A program made the translations under genes and the position numbers. Of a stretch of 64,000 nt of DNA, positions 31,401 to 45,575 are shown piece by piece. This DNA is from Ciona savignyi (taxonomy: Eukaryota; Chordata; Ascidiacea; Phlebobranchia; Cionidae), in contig CH003423.1 in assembly GCA_000149265.1 (NCBI GenBank), positions 1,037,221-1,101,220 on the forward strand, in the 5' to 3' direction. Each line of letters opens with the position of its first letter. Position 1 is the stretch's first letter. Under the pieces are notes generated by a model. The model was given only the letters and a program-made list of their open reading frames with translations, ran no database searches and had not been told where the DNA came from.

Positions 31401-34400
31401 GTGGTAGTTAAACTAATTGAAACGCTCTGTGTTGTTGTTGGTATGGATACTGTGGACGATGTAGTTAAATGATCTTTAGTCGTTGATGATGGTTTGTATG
31501 TTGTGGAAGACCTTGTGATCACTTTAGTCGGTATTGTTGGTAACAGACCAATATAATTCGTTGGTACAGCAGCAGCAGTCATTTCTTGGGAGTTTATCAT
31601 ATTAGATCTTGTTGTTTTGTCCCACCCAGTAGTTTGTGAAGGATTCGTTGTGACTCGACCAGGGAAATACGGCGTGCTCGGAAAAGGTTTAACCGTAACT
31701 TCGACGTTCGGGATTGAGTAATGTGGAGGAAGAGTCTTTCCAATTGCGACTGTGTTTACTTGAGGCTTTGCTGTTGTAACTTCTGACGCACATGCAAACA
31801 ACATAAAGCAGCTCGTTAGATCATATAACGCTTATTGCAACATGCAACGTTAAAGTTACAACACATTTAAATGTGTCCGTACATCATAAACACATTACCT
31901 GATTTTATTCGGTTGATTAGGGACTGGTGTGTTGTTGGAATCTAAAAATAATGAAAAGAATAAAAATATGCACAAAACATTTATTATATGTCCGATAGGA
32001 AATATGTAGTGTAGCGGTTAAGAACGGTTGTCAAAACTATAGTCACATAGAAAGTGCCAGCGTAATACTAAATGAACGAGTTAATCTGAAGATATGAAAT
32101 AATTTCCTTTGGTATCTCTGGCCAACTCGGTTTTGATTGTTTGGGTTGTTGCCTGAATGCATTAACTGTAGACCAGGAATGTTGCCATTATTTTTCCGCC
32201 AACGAGAATAAGCGTGGCTATAGTGTCCGTATGTCACGGTTTAGGCTATCCCATCCTAAAATACCTCGTTTGGAGTTGCTTCTGTTTTAGAGTTTAGACT
32301 GTCGCCTCCTTCGTCGATTTCCGTGTCTTTAGCTGTTATTAGATCCGGTGCTGTAGAACACTAAGAATTAGAATCTTTGCAACCTTAGATTGAATACTGT
32401 GTTTGGGGTCTACCATAGGTTGGGGTTTAGTATAAATAAGTACGTAAATAAATGGACAAGGGTTGTACGTAGTGGCATGCATACACTGTTTTCATAAATA
32501 CCTGTAGAAAATAATGTTGTTCGAGGTGTCACAGTTGTTGTATTTCCTCCTGTAAATTGTCAAAATTTTTACTATTGGTCACCGAAATTTGTGATACCTT
32601 TTTCCCTTATAATAACGTGTTCTGTCATTTTGGCGGTAAACATAAATATACCATTCTATCGCTTGGGTCGGGTACCGTAAACTTATAAATGTTGGGGACC
32701 TCTGGGATAGAGATCAAAACAACGTCCATTTATTAGCTTGAAAATATGCCATTTGTCAAACAAATGGCGAATGTGATGAACAAACCTATAATATGTATTG
32801 GACTATAACCTGTATGGGTATCTACTCGACCTTACGATCTAAATACACATATGTTTTATTTTCCCATGTACGAGTTTCATTTCCAACTCTATTATAAAAT
32901 GAATATTTATGCTAGTGTGCCAAAAATGAACTTGCCTGTCCATACAGTAGCCAGCAATGGTTGACTAAACACCAGGTTGCTTACGGAATACAGGATCAGA
33001 GAATACTGAGTGTTGGGTTGGAGGTTCGTTAAAGTTACTACCGGATCGTAGATTCGGTGACGTAATCGCCCAAAGTCGCGTAGCGTCGGATAATAAACCA
33101 CCTGGGTAGTAAGTAACTTACTAAATTATTTAGGAATTTTACTGAATTTCGCAATAAGGCCATTTTCCAAATTAAGAAAGTGTTTAATGCCATAGTAACG
33201 TTAAGCTGCAGTAAGTTTTTAAATTACAAATAGCCGAAATGGAGAACACATCGTTTGGCATGCAATATTTATCGGAGCGCTTAAATAATTAATACTTTTA
33301 CCAGCTTCCGTGGTATAACTTTTATGCAGCAAAGTAACATTAAAATGCGCAACATTGGGAAATTTTAACAGGCACTACTATATTACAATACTTGGACAGA
33401 TATTTGATGCCGCATACAACGTCAAACAGCAAAATTGTCGAAATAACAACCAAACTATTATTTTGCTAAAAAACTTGTTATCAGGCCTGCTTTATCGCAT
33501 CAAACGGCCTATACTCAAATGTGTACCACATAATATTAACGTGTCCGTCCTGATAAGAAAGATAAGTTTGTAATGGTTTGGCCTGTTTATGTCTTTCAGC
33601 AGTGTATAATCATTTAATCTTGTGTGCGTTCCCATGTCGTACTAAAATAAAGTGTCAAAAAACTTTGTACCACCTAAATATATTTTACGCTTTTCGTTTC
33701 GGCGATAACCGCGATTAAATCCTTAAATATCGTTTTCGCCTCCCGTGTTTACCCGTGTACAGGCAAAAAAACGCTTCACCTATACGTTCCTTACCTCGTA
33801 GTATTCCACCCTTCCCACCGGAACTTGCCACGAGAGTGTGACTGAGTGTTCCTGCAAGTTGCTTGGCACCACAGGTTCAACTGGTGGCATTGGTGGAACG
33901 TCAATTGAACGAGACCGTGGGTTGAAACTCAGTATACCAAACGAGGTGCTGTACACTTCGACTAAATACCTGGTGCCTGGAATGAATAATTACCCGTCAA
34001 GTGTGCCAGGTTTCATGACGTTCTTAATGATGTGTCCTCTAGGCAAGGCGTTTACCGGAAATACGCGGACATATTGAAATTTCCTAGTTTTCCCACATCC
34101 AGGATACACACTAGCATCCCATCTTAACCGTAAAAAAAACTTGGCCACATTGCAACATTCTTTGTGCATGCGACAAAGCGATTTCCACAGATATTAATGT
34201 AACAGAATCCAAATATGATAATCATTTTATTGAAATCCAGTTTGTTTTGTCATGAAATGTAAAAACTGGTTCCACCTGGAGTTAGTCCATATAAGTGTCT
34301 GTTCTTTTGCGATGACGTCAACGGCCTCTCAATGCCGCCCTCTACCGGATCAACTTCGACCACAAAACCGTCTAAAATTCCTCGGTGCGGTTCGTTCCAC

Positions 34401-37400
34401 GACAGATTGGCTGTGGTCGGAGTTATGCTGTCGATTCGTATGGCGGCAGGTATTTCAGGAGCTGTAGAATAAGCAGGGTATTTTGTATAATCAACTCTAT
34501 AAAGCTGCATTAAAATTTTTGAAACAATAACTGTTTTCGACCACAGCCACAGGCCGTTTTTTTTTATAAAGGGTGCGGTATATGGAATCGGTTTTCGGGC
34601 AACCATTCGTTGATGCCTATCACGATTGCATGTACTGTATTTAAAAAAATAAAGAGTGTGATATGGCATGTTACAATTTTGTCATAGTGTAAAACCGAAT
34701 GCCACAAAAGCGAAAAAAAGTCTAGTAAAAAGGTAATGTATTCTATACTTGTAATTACACTGAGTGAAAAAAGTGAAATAGGAAAAAAAAAGATTTTTGA
34801 AAGACAACTCGTTTTAACAAAATTTTATTCTTTCTTACTCCTACTTATACGATTCTTATATCCCATTCTGTTAAATAAAACATATGTTACTTAAAAACGG
34901 TTAACATAAATTAAAACAATAGAAAGATTACACATATTAAATCTCCACATTACATTTGTGGTATGAGCATGCCGGGTAAATTGAAACTCACGCATTCTGT
35001 CGCTGACACTGCTGGAATCGCTGAGTACATTGTTGCTGCGAGTACGAACGGTGAACTCGTACAAAACGCCGGGTACCAGATCCCACACAATTCGACGCTT
35101 CTGTAGAGTTTGCGGGATCGGGGTGGCGGCTGTAAATATTGATGAGATCTTGTTATTTCGATAAACAAGGGTAGCACACAGCCTGGTTTATAAAAACAAA
35201 GTAATGGTAAATAATTAAACTGCGGTGTTATTCTGTTATGATGGTGCATATACGAAATGATGGAAATACGAAATAAGGGAAGTTGGAAAATTAAACATGA
35301 AAACGACGATATCTTAAGTCCAACCTCAATTCTAATGCCAATCTTAAATATCACCATTATGTCCCTAATTTTGCTTTAGTAAGCAATTTCTTTTGTCCCA
35401 TTTCACTTTTAGTTTTGTTCGCAATAATCGCAGAGTAGCACGGTGTAATAACTAATTTAATACTCTATTCCGAAGTTAAATTGATTCTTAAAATCGGGAG
35501 CCAAATTAGAAGTTGCAATTCAAAGCCAACACCATATATGTCTCTACGTGGTATGGAAATGTCACCTTGCCTTTCAAAGGCACGCATTTGAGCGTCACTC
35601 TACGTTATTTCGTATAATTAACAACCTTCACTTGACCGTGCTCAGATTTTGAGCACCGGCTGACGTCACAAGATGACGTAGTCGCATAATTGTTGCCGTG
35701 AAAATCCGGTCCGTAATTATATGCAGCAAAAACGCTTTCATAAACGAACAATAAACACAACGTTGCAACGGCTTAAAGCATGTAGTTAAATAAGGTATCA
35801 CGACCAGGCTTCTAATACACTAGAAAACGTCGCTCTAATGTTTCTATTAAAAATTTAAAGCGCTCGGAAAACTGCAACGTTTAATTTAACAATATTCTTG
35901 GCTTACTTGGTATTAGAAGGCAATCCTACTGTATTACTTAACTGCTTATTCGTCTCAAGATATATAAATATTAATACGCCCTTGTTATGATATAAAAACG
36001 AAATGCATGTGTGAAAAGTACAATGTTTTGTACACACAAGACATAGGAAAAACATTCCTTTAGGGTCAATTAAGAGTTTAAGACTCTTAAGTGTACAACT
36101 TTCATTTAAGTAGGAATTATTATGTAATTACCATGCTTTATTACTGAAATTTCAGTGTCGTGTTTTCCGGTAGAAAATACAGTAGTCTAAGAGTTATGTG
36201 ACGTATTGCATAATTATTATTTTTGTGGGTATCTTACGTATAATGCTAGTAATCTTAGGTAAATATTATTGTTATGTTTAGGTGTTGTTTGAAATTAGCA
36301 TCCTTCTTAGACATCTCCATCTTAAACATCAATATGTGTGCGTATAATAATCCTATGCATGACACGGCACATAAATGTTAAAGTCGTTATTTTCATTGTC
36401 ACAATCGCATGTTGAAATTTCGCTCAGTACATTAAAAAATGCCGACTTAGCCACTTTCAGGCTAACTGTTTTTTTTATTAAAACTTAAACAAGCTTTTGC
36501 GACCAAACTATACCCGGACGTTTCCCCAGATAAAAAAACGTTATGAACTGAAATGCGCTTGTTACCCGCAGCGTATTATTAAAAATAAAACCGACAAGAA
36601 ATGATTTTTTAAGCGAGCTAAGGTTCGAACCCATGACATGGTCGTCATTTGGACCGTTTTGTATAGAAATCGGTTTATGTATTGCACAATGTCTCACATA
36701 ATCGTCCTCACCTTTCAACAACATGGGTAACCGGACGACCCCGTGGGGCGGGTTTACCGTGAGTTCGTAGCCGTCGTAATACCCCGTTTCGGGACCCTCC
36801 CAAAACACGACCGCCCCATAGACGGGAAACATCATGGTTCGATTGGTGCCGAGACTGTACTCGGCTAAAACTGGGTTCACGAATTTGGAAAGACGGATCC
36901 GGTAAGTGGGCATGGGTTCTAAGGAAATGGCACAAATGTTAGTTTCTTGGGTGTACAATAAATGGAATCGGTATTGGTATTACGAAGAAAACAGCCAAAC
37001 AAACTATGATAACCAGACACAACAGAACATGACACTTTGCCATTATGGGTTGACTGTCTTGTTGATTGTTCTAATATTGTTTTTAAACCATTAAACAAAA
37101 AATAAAACCTTGTTAACAATATGTTTAAAATATGCATTTAAAAGTTTGGATCGGTTTTTGTTGTTCAATTCTGAATTGTAGCACATTTTTAGTCGTCATA
37201 TTTAGGCGTTCGTTTAACTTCGAAACAATTCAATACGTCAAAATCTACTTACTTGTTGTTATGACACTTTCTGCTGCTGGACTTATACGACCGTTTTCCG
37301 AGATAGCCACCACAGAAATCGTATAATTTTTCCCTGGAACGAGATCCACCCACGTGACCACGCTCACGTTGATATACTGAGCAACAAAAGATTGATCTTA

Positions 37401-38970
37401 TTTTGCGAATTTCCAAATTAAACTGGGATTAACTGTATAGTTCACGAATGCTAAAAACGGTTTTAACTAATTTTAAAATCGTACCGAAAATACCAAATAA
37501 AATTTACCCAAATCCTTTGGGAAGTTAAGCAGGTTTTGTCCAACACGTTTTTTGGCTTAGATAAAATGTTATTTTTGCCGAAACATTTGTTTTAACTATT
37601 CGACAATCGGCTATCTAAATATATTTCAACAGATCATCAAAAATTATTCGATTTTTCACGAAGTAATTTGATGAGCTGCTTACAACAAGGTCATAAAAAT
37701 AATCAGCATGACGTATCGTCGTGAGACTACAGCACATCGGTTCAGCGTTGTGTAACTTGACCTCAAAATATTTCATAACAAATTTTCGGATGCAATTTTC
37801 TGCCGCAAACAATGCCGGCAACAAAAACGAGCCGGGATTAAAATCTGTGTAACGTTATATCGCGTAAACTCGCAAATGGCGGGTGCAATTTTAGCCGGGG
37901 GCAAATCCAAGCGTTATCGTTGACATTCACTTTGTAATTAAGCCACAACAAAAACAAAAGGGGGCACAGGACAACATAAAACGTTTGGTCGTTGTTTAGA
38001 TTTGCTACGCAAGCAAACTGCCCGTAAGCAGCCATGCAAATATATAACTCACTTCCAGTAAACATTGCTTAACTCCTTCCACGCGCTATAATGACCAAAT
38101 TTGAGAAGGCCAGATGCGGATTAAATAACATGTGTTTTTGAAATGTCCCAATAAAATAACATACTCAACTGTTAAATAAAACCTGTGCATATAAAAGCGT
38201 AAATGCCGTAAAATTAATTTTAAAATTAGTTTCTATGTTACCCACCTTGATTCCTTGGGTGGTTTCCCCGTCGTTTAGGGGTGAAATGGTCGCCTCAAAC
38301 CACCTTGCCTCTCCGTCTGAATTTCTCCACATAACGGTCATACTGTGTGTGGAGATGTCTACCGATCCTATATCCACTGGGGCCTCTATAAATACAACAT
38401 TAGTGGATTATGGGGTGTTCAGCAGAAAATTGACATTTAAAATTGGTCTCTTTGACGTTTTTGTTAAGTCGTATCATCGTTTTTAATTAGCAATGCCAGC
38501 AACCGGGCCAGTGCAGATTATTAAGAAAAGAATGGAGAGATATGTACACTAAAATTTCCACAAAAATCAAACCTTTTAATCTGGCTTCGTCTTTTTTTTG
38601 CAAAAATTAGGCAGTTTATTTTAATACAATTTAAAAACCATGTCAAGAAAATTTATTCAAATACTCTCTTAAAAAAAGAATTGTAACATATTTTCGTCTT
38701 TATCGTAATAAAACTTCAATAATTTATTATAAACAATTTCTTTCAAAAGCTAGTATTCATATTCGACCAATCACAAATAATTACTACACTATTTGTGAAA
38801 TTGATGTAATTTATTATGAAATTGATGTAATTTATTATTAAAGTATATGTTTACGATATATGTATATATCAACCATAATATGTATGTTGGACTTACCCAA
38901 GGCTGAAAGCAGCGGCACGAGACAGCCGAATATTATACCTTTAACCCACAATCTAATCGTCATCTCGGCC
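25419..38970 (-). CDS. ZP-domain membrane glycoprotein with FN3 repeats and a giant mucin exon, 19 exons
   Basis: Coding exons: 38897-38963, 38246-38385, 37253-37376, 36712-36918, 34992-35129, 34276-34461, 33795-33976, 32936-33101, 32502-32549, 32265-32350, 31899-31941, 28393-31782, 28124-28248, 27774-27917, 27395-27606, 27150-27324, 26521-26754, 26040-26181, 25419-25894. They join in phase to 2094 aa. A signal peptide (KGIIFGCLVPLLSALG) is followed by four FN3-like domains (about 24-403; e.g. LSWNEPHRGILDGF, VTLSWQVPVG), mostly two exons each. A Ser/Thr-rich segment comes next (463-1592). The ZP domain (about 1620-1891) has paired Cys (CKPNN, CVGVEH, CGTR, CTFPL, CWGTPE, CKVPE, CFGDDC). A furin site SRRRRS lies at 1896-1901, a TM helix at about 1950-1974 and a tail with NPAY. 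ZP proteins polymerise after cleavage at such sites into egg coats or apical matrices. Which coat this one joins is unknown. The intron after exon 8 has a GC donor. Confidence 0.92.
26258..26300 (-). repeat. SINE (family A) tail fragment
   Basis: ATAGGATAGGTTTACATGGA and AACGCAAGGGGA are the reverse complement of the family tail. It lies in an intron of the ZP-mucin gene. Confidence 0.4.
28393..31782 (-). other. Single 3390-bp mucin-like exon (1130 codons)
   Basis: The exon has phase 1 at both ends and encodes almost only Ser, Thr, Pro, Val, Glu and Lys, with many TTT and SST runs and NxS/T sites, as in heavily O-glycosylated stalks. Around 29560-30100 a diverged unit of about 28-29 residues (PDESLS..E..TTMSSNT.ES) repeats about six times. 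The upstream Met codons inside the open frame (to 31804) are intronic: the acceptor at 31783-31784 sets the start. Confidence 0.9.
34035..34125 (+). repeat. SINE (family A) fragment, internally deleted
   Basis: TCTAGGCAAGGCGTTTACCG is followed closely by CTAGTTTTCCCACATCCAGG and a CATCCCATCTTA tail. It lies in an intron of the ZP-mucin gene. Confidence 0.4.
38780..38842 (+). repeat. Short tandem repeat near the ZP-mucin gene start
   Basis: GAAATTGATGTAATTTATTAT occurs twice in succession (about 38798-38839). It lies in intron 1 of the ZP-mucin gene. Confidence 0.6.
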
Positions 38971-40532
38971 CTACAAAATATGGGATGATAATACTTACAA
39001 CTAGATTTCCAAGTTATTAAAATGGCCTATAGATGTTCAGACTACTTAAAATCTGCTGTAAATGTAACAATCATCTGGTTGGCGAAGTATCGTTTATTTT
39101 AACACGAATCTTTTGGGACATTTTTCTGCGTAGGTTTAACTTTAATTCTATAAAAATAACCCAGTAACGACTGCGCGTATACTCGGTCAACTGACAACGT
39201 TACCCATAAGCATCTCCTGCGACTGCTATCATCTTCTATGAAGATATTCCGGTAATTAGACCACACTATTCTAAACGATCGAACAGCCCACCATAAATAG
39301 TCCGACATTCCCTGTCTTGAAAATTTAATACAACGACGGCTAGTTATTACGTCTAAGTCCGACATGTCTACTTCTATTTTTATTGCTGTTATTTACGCGC
39401 TGTATTTTATGTTTAGACCTCAGTTCGAAAGTGAAATTGGGGTAAGTTAATTTTATAACTTTTCAATAACCAAGAGTAGTAAAAGTGATTGCTCTTTCGG
39501 AGAATGCACACCTAATGAGCAAACAACTAAACTGAATTTGCAAGAGATAAATGTCTCCAAGTCTATGACAAATTGTAACCATTTTAGTCTCATCGCGTTT
39601 ACCTATCCTTTGTGAATCTGGGTATCCTACCTACCACCCAATACGGCAATCATTGTTGCAGTCACCTGATGTACGGGTTTAAGCTTTTCTTACGATTATA
39701 TTGCTATTCTGAAACTACGGTTATCATCGACCAACTACTGAAGACAAACTTAGCTGCGTCTGTCACTCTTGCAGGGCTTCGCAACTTTTGCATTCAGACA
39801 TTTTTTTGGTCGGGAATTCGCTGTGTGAATCGCCCATCATCGTCTTTCATGTTATTACGACCCGCCAATAAACATCGATCCTCTAGTGACGTCATCACGC
39901 AGCGAGACGCAGTGCTTGGAGCGAGCAAGAACAATGGCCAAAGTTTGCAACAATGCGGACGATTATTATGCATTACAAGGGGGCATGGGAAGAGGCAAAC
40001 TTGCATGATAAATTGCACGTTGGGTTACAGCTGAACAGACATACCACATTGTGAAATTAGGTCAGTCTATTCTATTTATAAAAAAAATCCAGTGTAAAGA
40101 AAATGGCCATTTGGCATAACATTGTGTTCACACATACAGTTCCTTATACATTTTAAGTAATATTTTACAGGTGACAAGTTTAAATCTATGTACCTTCTTG
40201 AATTATATTTCTTTATGGGGTTTTTGTTTTGTATAGAACTGCCCAAATCGTCAGTAGATTGCCCTCAACCGTAAATCGTAAATCATATATTTACTGCTTT
40301 CCACCGTTCAACGAATAAAGTCGTTTAAATTAGAACGTTCAATGTCTGCATGGTAATATGGACCCATTTACAACTCAAGGTCAAATTAGGCTTGTTGCTC
40401 TGTCGTACATTTTAATCTTCATGTAATAATACTATAGGTGACTTTTTAATTGCGGTTAAAATCACATCGAGTGCCGCATATAGGTTTGGTATAGGCATTC
40501 CTGATTACCAGTAACGCTCTGGCAAACGCCTG

Positions 40533-40705
40533 AATAACATATTTGCAGCCAATACATTAACCTAACTTTTTAATACAATCATAACTAAAGTATTTGTGCC
40601 CTCATTCTAATGAAGGAGCCTAAAATAACATATTTGCAGCCAACAAATTAAACTAACTTTCTATAGATTCATGACTAAAGTATTTGTCTTCTCATCTTAA
40701 TTTTC
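40533..40705 (+). repeat. Tandem duplication, about 91-bp unit
   Basis: AATAACATATTTGCAGCCAA starts copies at 40533 and 40624, each running on through CTAAAGTATTTGT and a CTCAT end with modest divergence. No gene content. Confidence 0.6.
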
Positions 40706-43700
40706 AGAACGGTGGTTTGGAAACTTTTTTTGTCCCAATATACTTTTGCCCAACCTAAAATGACGTAATTCAAAACTATTCATAATTACACAAAAACGGC
40801 GTATAATTGCTGAATTAGCTGACGTAAAAGGCTACTTAAGCTTTAAAAGAAACTTCTGTATAATTGCAGAAATAAACAAGCAGTTAAACAACAACGTCGT
40901 GGCGCCTTGGCCTGCTGAGAAAACGTCGCTGAGACAAATAACTGTACATCCTTTCAACCTGTGTCCGACTTACAATTATGCTGAAATTAATCAGCAGATA
41001 GCGCGCTGTACAATTAAATGCGGCTGACTCGCCTGGCCAGCCGTCCACGTTTTATTGCGGTACAGGTGTGAAACGCCGACAACCCGACATTATACGAGCC
41101 CTCCAAAGCTACCGATCTGAAAGCACAGCACCGCAAAATGTAGATTGTATGCTTTCTAATGGAGGCCACTCACCGGACAACGCTCTGTGATCACACATAT
41201 ATGATCCGATGCAATGGCAGTGGATATTGGAGCTTCATGACTGAATTCTATTTTTTGCTCAATCAAAATTTGCGATTGAATATAATCACAAAGAAAATAC
41301 CAGCGAATTCGTAATCATCCACCAAATACCGGTGATGTATACGAATATTCACCGGTTCCGGGTACTTAATGAAAGATGCGATTTGAAGCAGCTTAAGGTT
41401 CGTGTACGTTTGTCTGACTTAAACAGCCTATCGAATCACTAAATTCCGGATTATTTCGGCACGGCACGTCCCATATTCGCGTTTTATCTTAATACTTCAT
41501 AACTAACTCATTGATTTGTTATTTATAATACAAAAGATCATGTTACAACGTCAATCCGTACATACGCAAAACGATATTTACCTGTCTTTTAAGCCGACAT
41601 TTAAATCGCATTTTAAATTCAAAAGAGTTTAATTTGTTCGGTTTATTTCTCTCATTCGATAACAATGAACTAATACGCTTATTACGAAAGAAGTAATAGA
41701 AAAGCGAAAAGACATATCCGCGCTGGCTGAAATAATATGTAGGTATCGCCGTAAAACAACGACTAAAAAATAACAAAAACAATCTGTACGAATAAATTTT
41801 CCGGAAGTCCCCTAAGTCTGATCATATTCTTATTTGTGCCATTATTTTACCCAGAGCATTTATAAGCACTTTTTGTTGTAATACCCAATGTATATAGCGA
41901 ACATGTATAAAGTATTTGCTATTATGGCGTTTTATTACCTTTTCACAATCATATTTCTTACCTCGTTTAAAACAGTTTTAGAAAAACTTTGATCTTGTAT
42001 TTGTAGCCGAATGTTGCAATCAGGAATTCATCACTTGTGCGAAAAGCTTACATCCCATTTACGTAACGCCGGTTTAAACAGTCCAAACTACCATTTGATG
42101 TGCTGAAGGTAATAGAAATTATTAAAATTGCGAAGAAACAACACATACCCCTACAACTAGCAGGTAAAGTGGTAAATCCTGCTCTAAACTGACAGCTGAA
42201 CAGCGCATCTGATTAGACTGGAGAGCAACGCCTTGCCAAATCCTCCACCTCCAGTGTATTGTAAAGGACAAAACGGTTTTCGGTGTGCTTGTTACACAGT
42301 AGATAGGCTTAAAGTAACGTGTCTCATGCATTAAAAACTACACCATTGGCGTCTAAATTGCACCCCTGGCACCCTTAATGTACACTAAAATACAGCCTAA
42401 AATAACTTCAATATCATAATTACAATCGACGTGCCAAAATGCATAATTTTACATCATCATACACTTTTGCACATACAATATTTTTAGAAAAACAATATTT
42501 TTACACCCTTTAAACACTAAATATATCTATATCAATATCATTCTAGTATTATTACGTAATGACTAAATAACGCAATGGAGTGATCTTGGTACTTCGTCTA
42601 AGTAAAGGATTATAGAAATGGACATGTGTATGCTCTTAGATCAGCATGCACCTTACTTACTCTCTCACTGCGTGTGACACTACTTCGATGCAGGAACGTA
42701 TCAATTAAAGTTTATAGAATTACAGATGTTCTACCAATGACGTGTAGGCCACACTAGGATAAACCATTTGGGGTCGCCGCGGTCAAGTACAGCACCTTGC
42801 AACACTCTTTTAACAGCCGAGACGAATCTAAATAAACAGCAAACATTGTTTTGTCTGTGGTATAAGCGTTTTTTTCACGTTTACTATTTTGCTGAAATCG
42901 AATTTCGCTGTTTAATATAACAGTTCGACCACTCATTACAATATTATTCTGTCTAGCAGTGAGGCTGTACACACTCTATTAGATATTAGTGATGTTATAA
43001 ATGACGTCCTTTAAAGAATACCTTTACTCATTGAGTACTAAACTACACACACACGTATGGCAATTTGTTTGAAAAGCCTTCATTGGCGAAAATATGAGAA
43101 ATACCATCTATTTTTGTTGTTGTAGTCGTTAAATTATTTTTTTTTCACGCAAATACTAGCAATTAAAATGCGTTTAAGCGTTCCGAGCAAGCACGTCACC
43201 GTTCTATTTGCATTGCGCAAGTGATCCACTGTCGGAATCTTGTAAACACGTGGATCTAATCCAACACCAGTCTCCAATTCAACTTTACGTTCATTTTAAT
43301 CTGTTTTCACACACGAGGATTTCGAAAGGCAAACGGCGGGATACAAAAAACGAAGCATTCTAAATCGAAACGCTGCTATTGAATTTCGAATCCGCAATCG
43401 GGGAAAAACAATTTGTTTACACTGATCGAATTATAGCTCAATGTTTAAATAAGTCGCATTTTAAAGCCAATGTATCGCAAATAACGTCTGCAGTGTTCCA
43501 CTGTTCCTGCAACAGATTTAAAACTGTTGAAAACGTCATTTAAAAACACTTAAGAAAAAAAGTAGACAAAAATTACACATAAACTGTTTATTTAAATTAT
43601 TCTTTCTGCCTTATATGTTTTATGCCTATAATATTCTCTCTAAATAAGATCTGAGAATAAACGCTTTGAATGTAAATTTTCTACCGCCACTTTAAGTTTA

Positions 43701-45479
43701 ATCTCATACATTTGACCGCCTGAACTTTTACCGTACACATGTATTCCACTTAAAAGAAATATGAACTGCCAACGTTAACATGGCTATTAACTGTAATTAG
43801 CATATGCAAGAGTGGGCGGACATATCATTAAGCCTTACGAGGCTACTCAATGTCCAATCCCACGCATTGACACTAAGGCCTTTTCATCGTAATTGAAACG
43901 CTACGACGGCCCGGTATGTTTTTGCCTAAATGCCAATTAATATACGAATAGCTTCATAATAAATGTGAACGTCATTTTCTTAGTTTTCGTCATTCATAAT
44001 TTATTCCCCAATTCCAGGGTTTAAATTATGGATAACTTTATCAAGCCGCATCTATAGGAATTTTGAAAGTTTCAAACCCAAATTGTCCTCCTTATTACTA
44101 TATGAGTTCTCCAAACTTAAAACTTCTCACGGAACTAAAACTTTTTTGTGTACCAAACCTAGTTTTAAACAAAACAAACATGTATACTAATATATAACCT
44201 TCTCCTGAGCTGTTAAGGCAACTTGAAATTTAATCAAAATAAAACAACTCTAACACTCCGTTCCACAAGTACCACTGTATAATATAGTAAAATCTCATAC
44301 CATCCCTTGCTCTTTATTTCGAGCAGGAGACAATGCTTTGAATGCAACACTTCCACTTACATCTATCTTTTCCTAAGAGCCGCGGGGGGGAACGGTGTTC
44401 CGATCAAAAGCATTGCTCTCCCATCGAAGAAGTACGTAAGTTAGAATAACAAATCATGACTTGTCATTTTATTGCTGCAGTTAGATCTGCCCGTCGTCGC
44501 ACGTCGCTATTGTTTTCAAATTTTCTACACGCTGCCCAATGACGTCATCGAATATGATTCTCATGACGTCAGAGAAAATCCCCGGCGTATCAAACGTGGT
44601 CATATCGGTCAATGGTGTAACCACAATACACTTCGAATATATGGTAAATGCAGGTTAAAAGTAACTAGTAAATATAGCCCGTCACCACTGTAGAGCCCAT
44701 ACTCTGGCAGGATGTCATTTTATATTCTTAAAAAATACATGTCAGAATTTTACCACGGCGATTTCAGAAAATGTGACAATTAACGTTTTCTTGCGTAAAA
44801 TCACATTGCCACAAATTACAGATTTAAGAATTTGAGGTTTAGGTAAGAGTTTTTACATTGCATATTTTGTCGCTGACGTGTAAAGCTCATTTTTTTAATT
44901 TTTAGGTAGTTTTCCTTTCTAACTTTACCCTTCAAGATGTACAGGGTTATGCCTACCACATTTTACCCTTTGGGTGCAGTTAAACGCCAATAAGCGACTT
45001 AAACCGGTGCTGGTATTTTTCCCAAAAAAATAATACGGAGTTGCCTGCAATCTATGGCCATCCAGCTATTAAACTTAAAAGTAATAAGTACTTGTTCTTT
45101 ATGCACAGAAAAACCAGCAACAATACACACCCAAGCTGCGCCTGCATTTACTTGTGATCGCTAGACTGACAACCCAAGCTATAGGTCAGAAAGAGCTTTC
45201 GTGTCGTACCCTTTAGATGCCAGCGGGTGCCAACACACATAAAAAGTATTTTAATATGTATGAGGTACACACTGGTTTAACATAGTCAGGGCGTTTTAGC
45301 CGGGTTTTGGGAGCTAGCTATTGTGTTCTCTGATCATTCACAGCATCACAGGGTGTTCAGATAGCCGAACATTTGCTCAATTGAAACCATTTGCTAAAGA
45401 ACAAATGTGGAAGCGTGCTTTTAGCTGACGTAGCATAAACCCTGCCGATTACTCGGTTTCAATAAACAGTAAAAATATC

Positions 45480-45575
45480 TCAATCAATCATATATAACAC
45501 ACTACAATAGCTCTGGAAACTCGGTATGTCGCTTGAGATAATTCGACTAACACCGTTTATCTCAGAACAAAACGA
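45480..45575 (+). repeat. SINE (family A) central fragment
   Basis: ATATAACACACTACAATAGC, CTCTGGAAACTCGG and CGACTAACACCG match the middle of the family A element. A shorter fragment with the same ACACGCTGCAATAGCTCTGG block is at 47108-47150. Confidence 0.45.

Noticed and set aside
31783-31804. Met start of the long mucin open frame at 31804
   Set aside because: A good acceptor (CGTCAG) at 31783-31784 and upstream in-phase exons show that this ATG is intronic.
36600-36660. tRNA gene (minus-strand B box GGGTTCGAACCT)
   Set aside because: No matching A box or cloverleaf could be folded around it; more likely a decayed tRNA-like repeat.
39612-40034. 140-codon plus-strand frame
   Set aside because: No domain, signal peptide or splice context; composition is like the surrounding noncoding DNA, and an equally long frame exists on the other strand.
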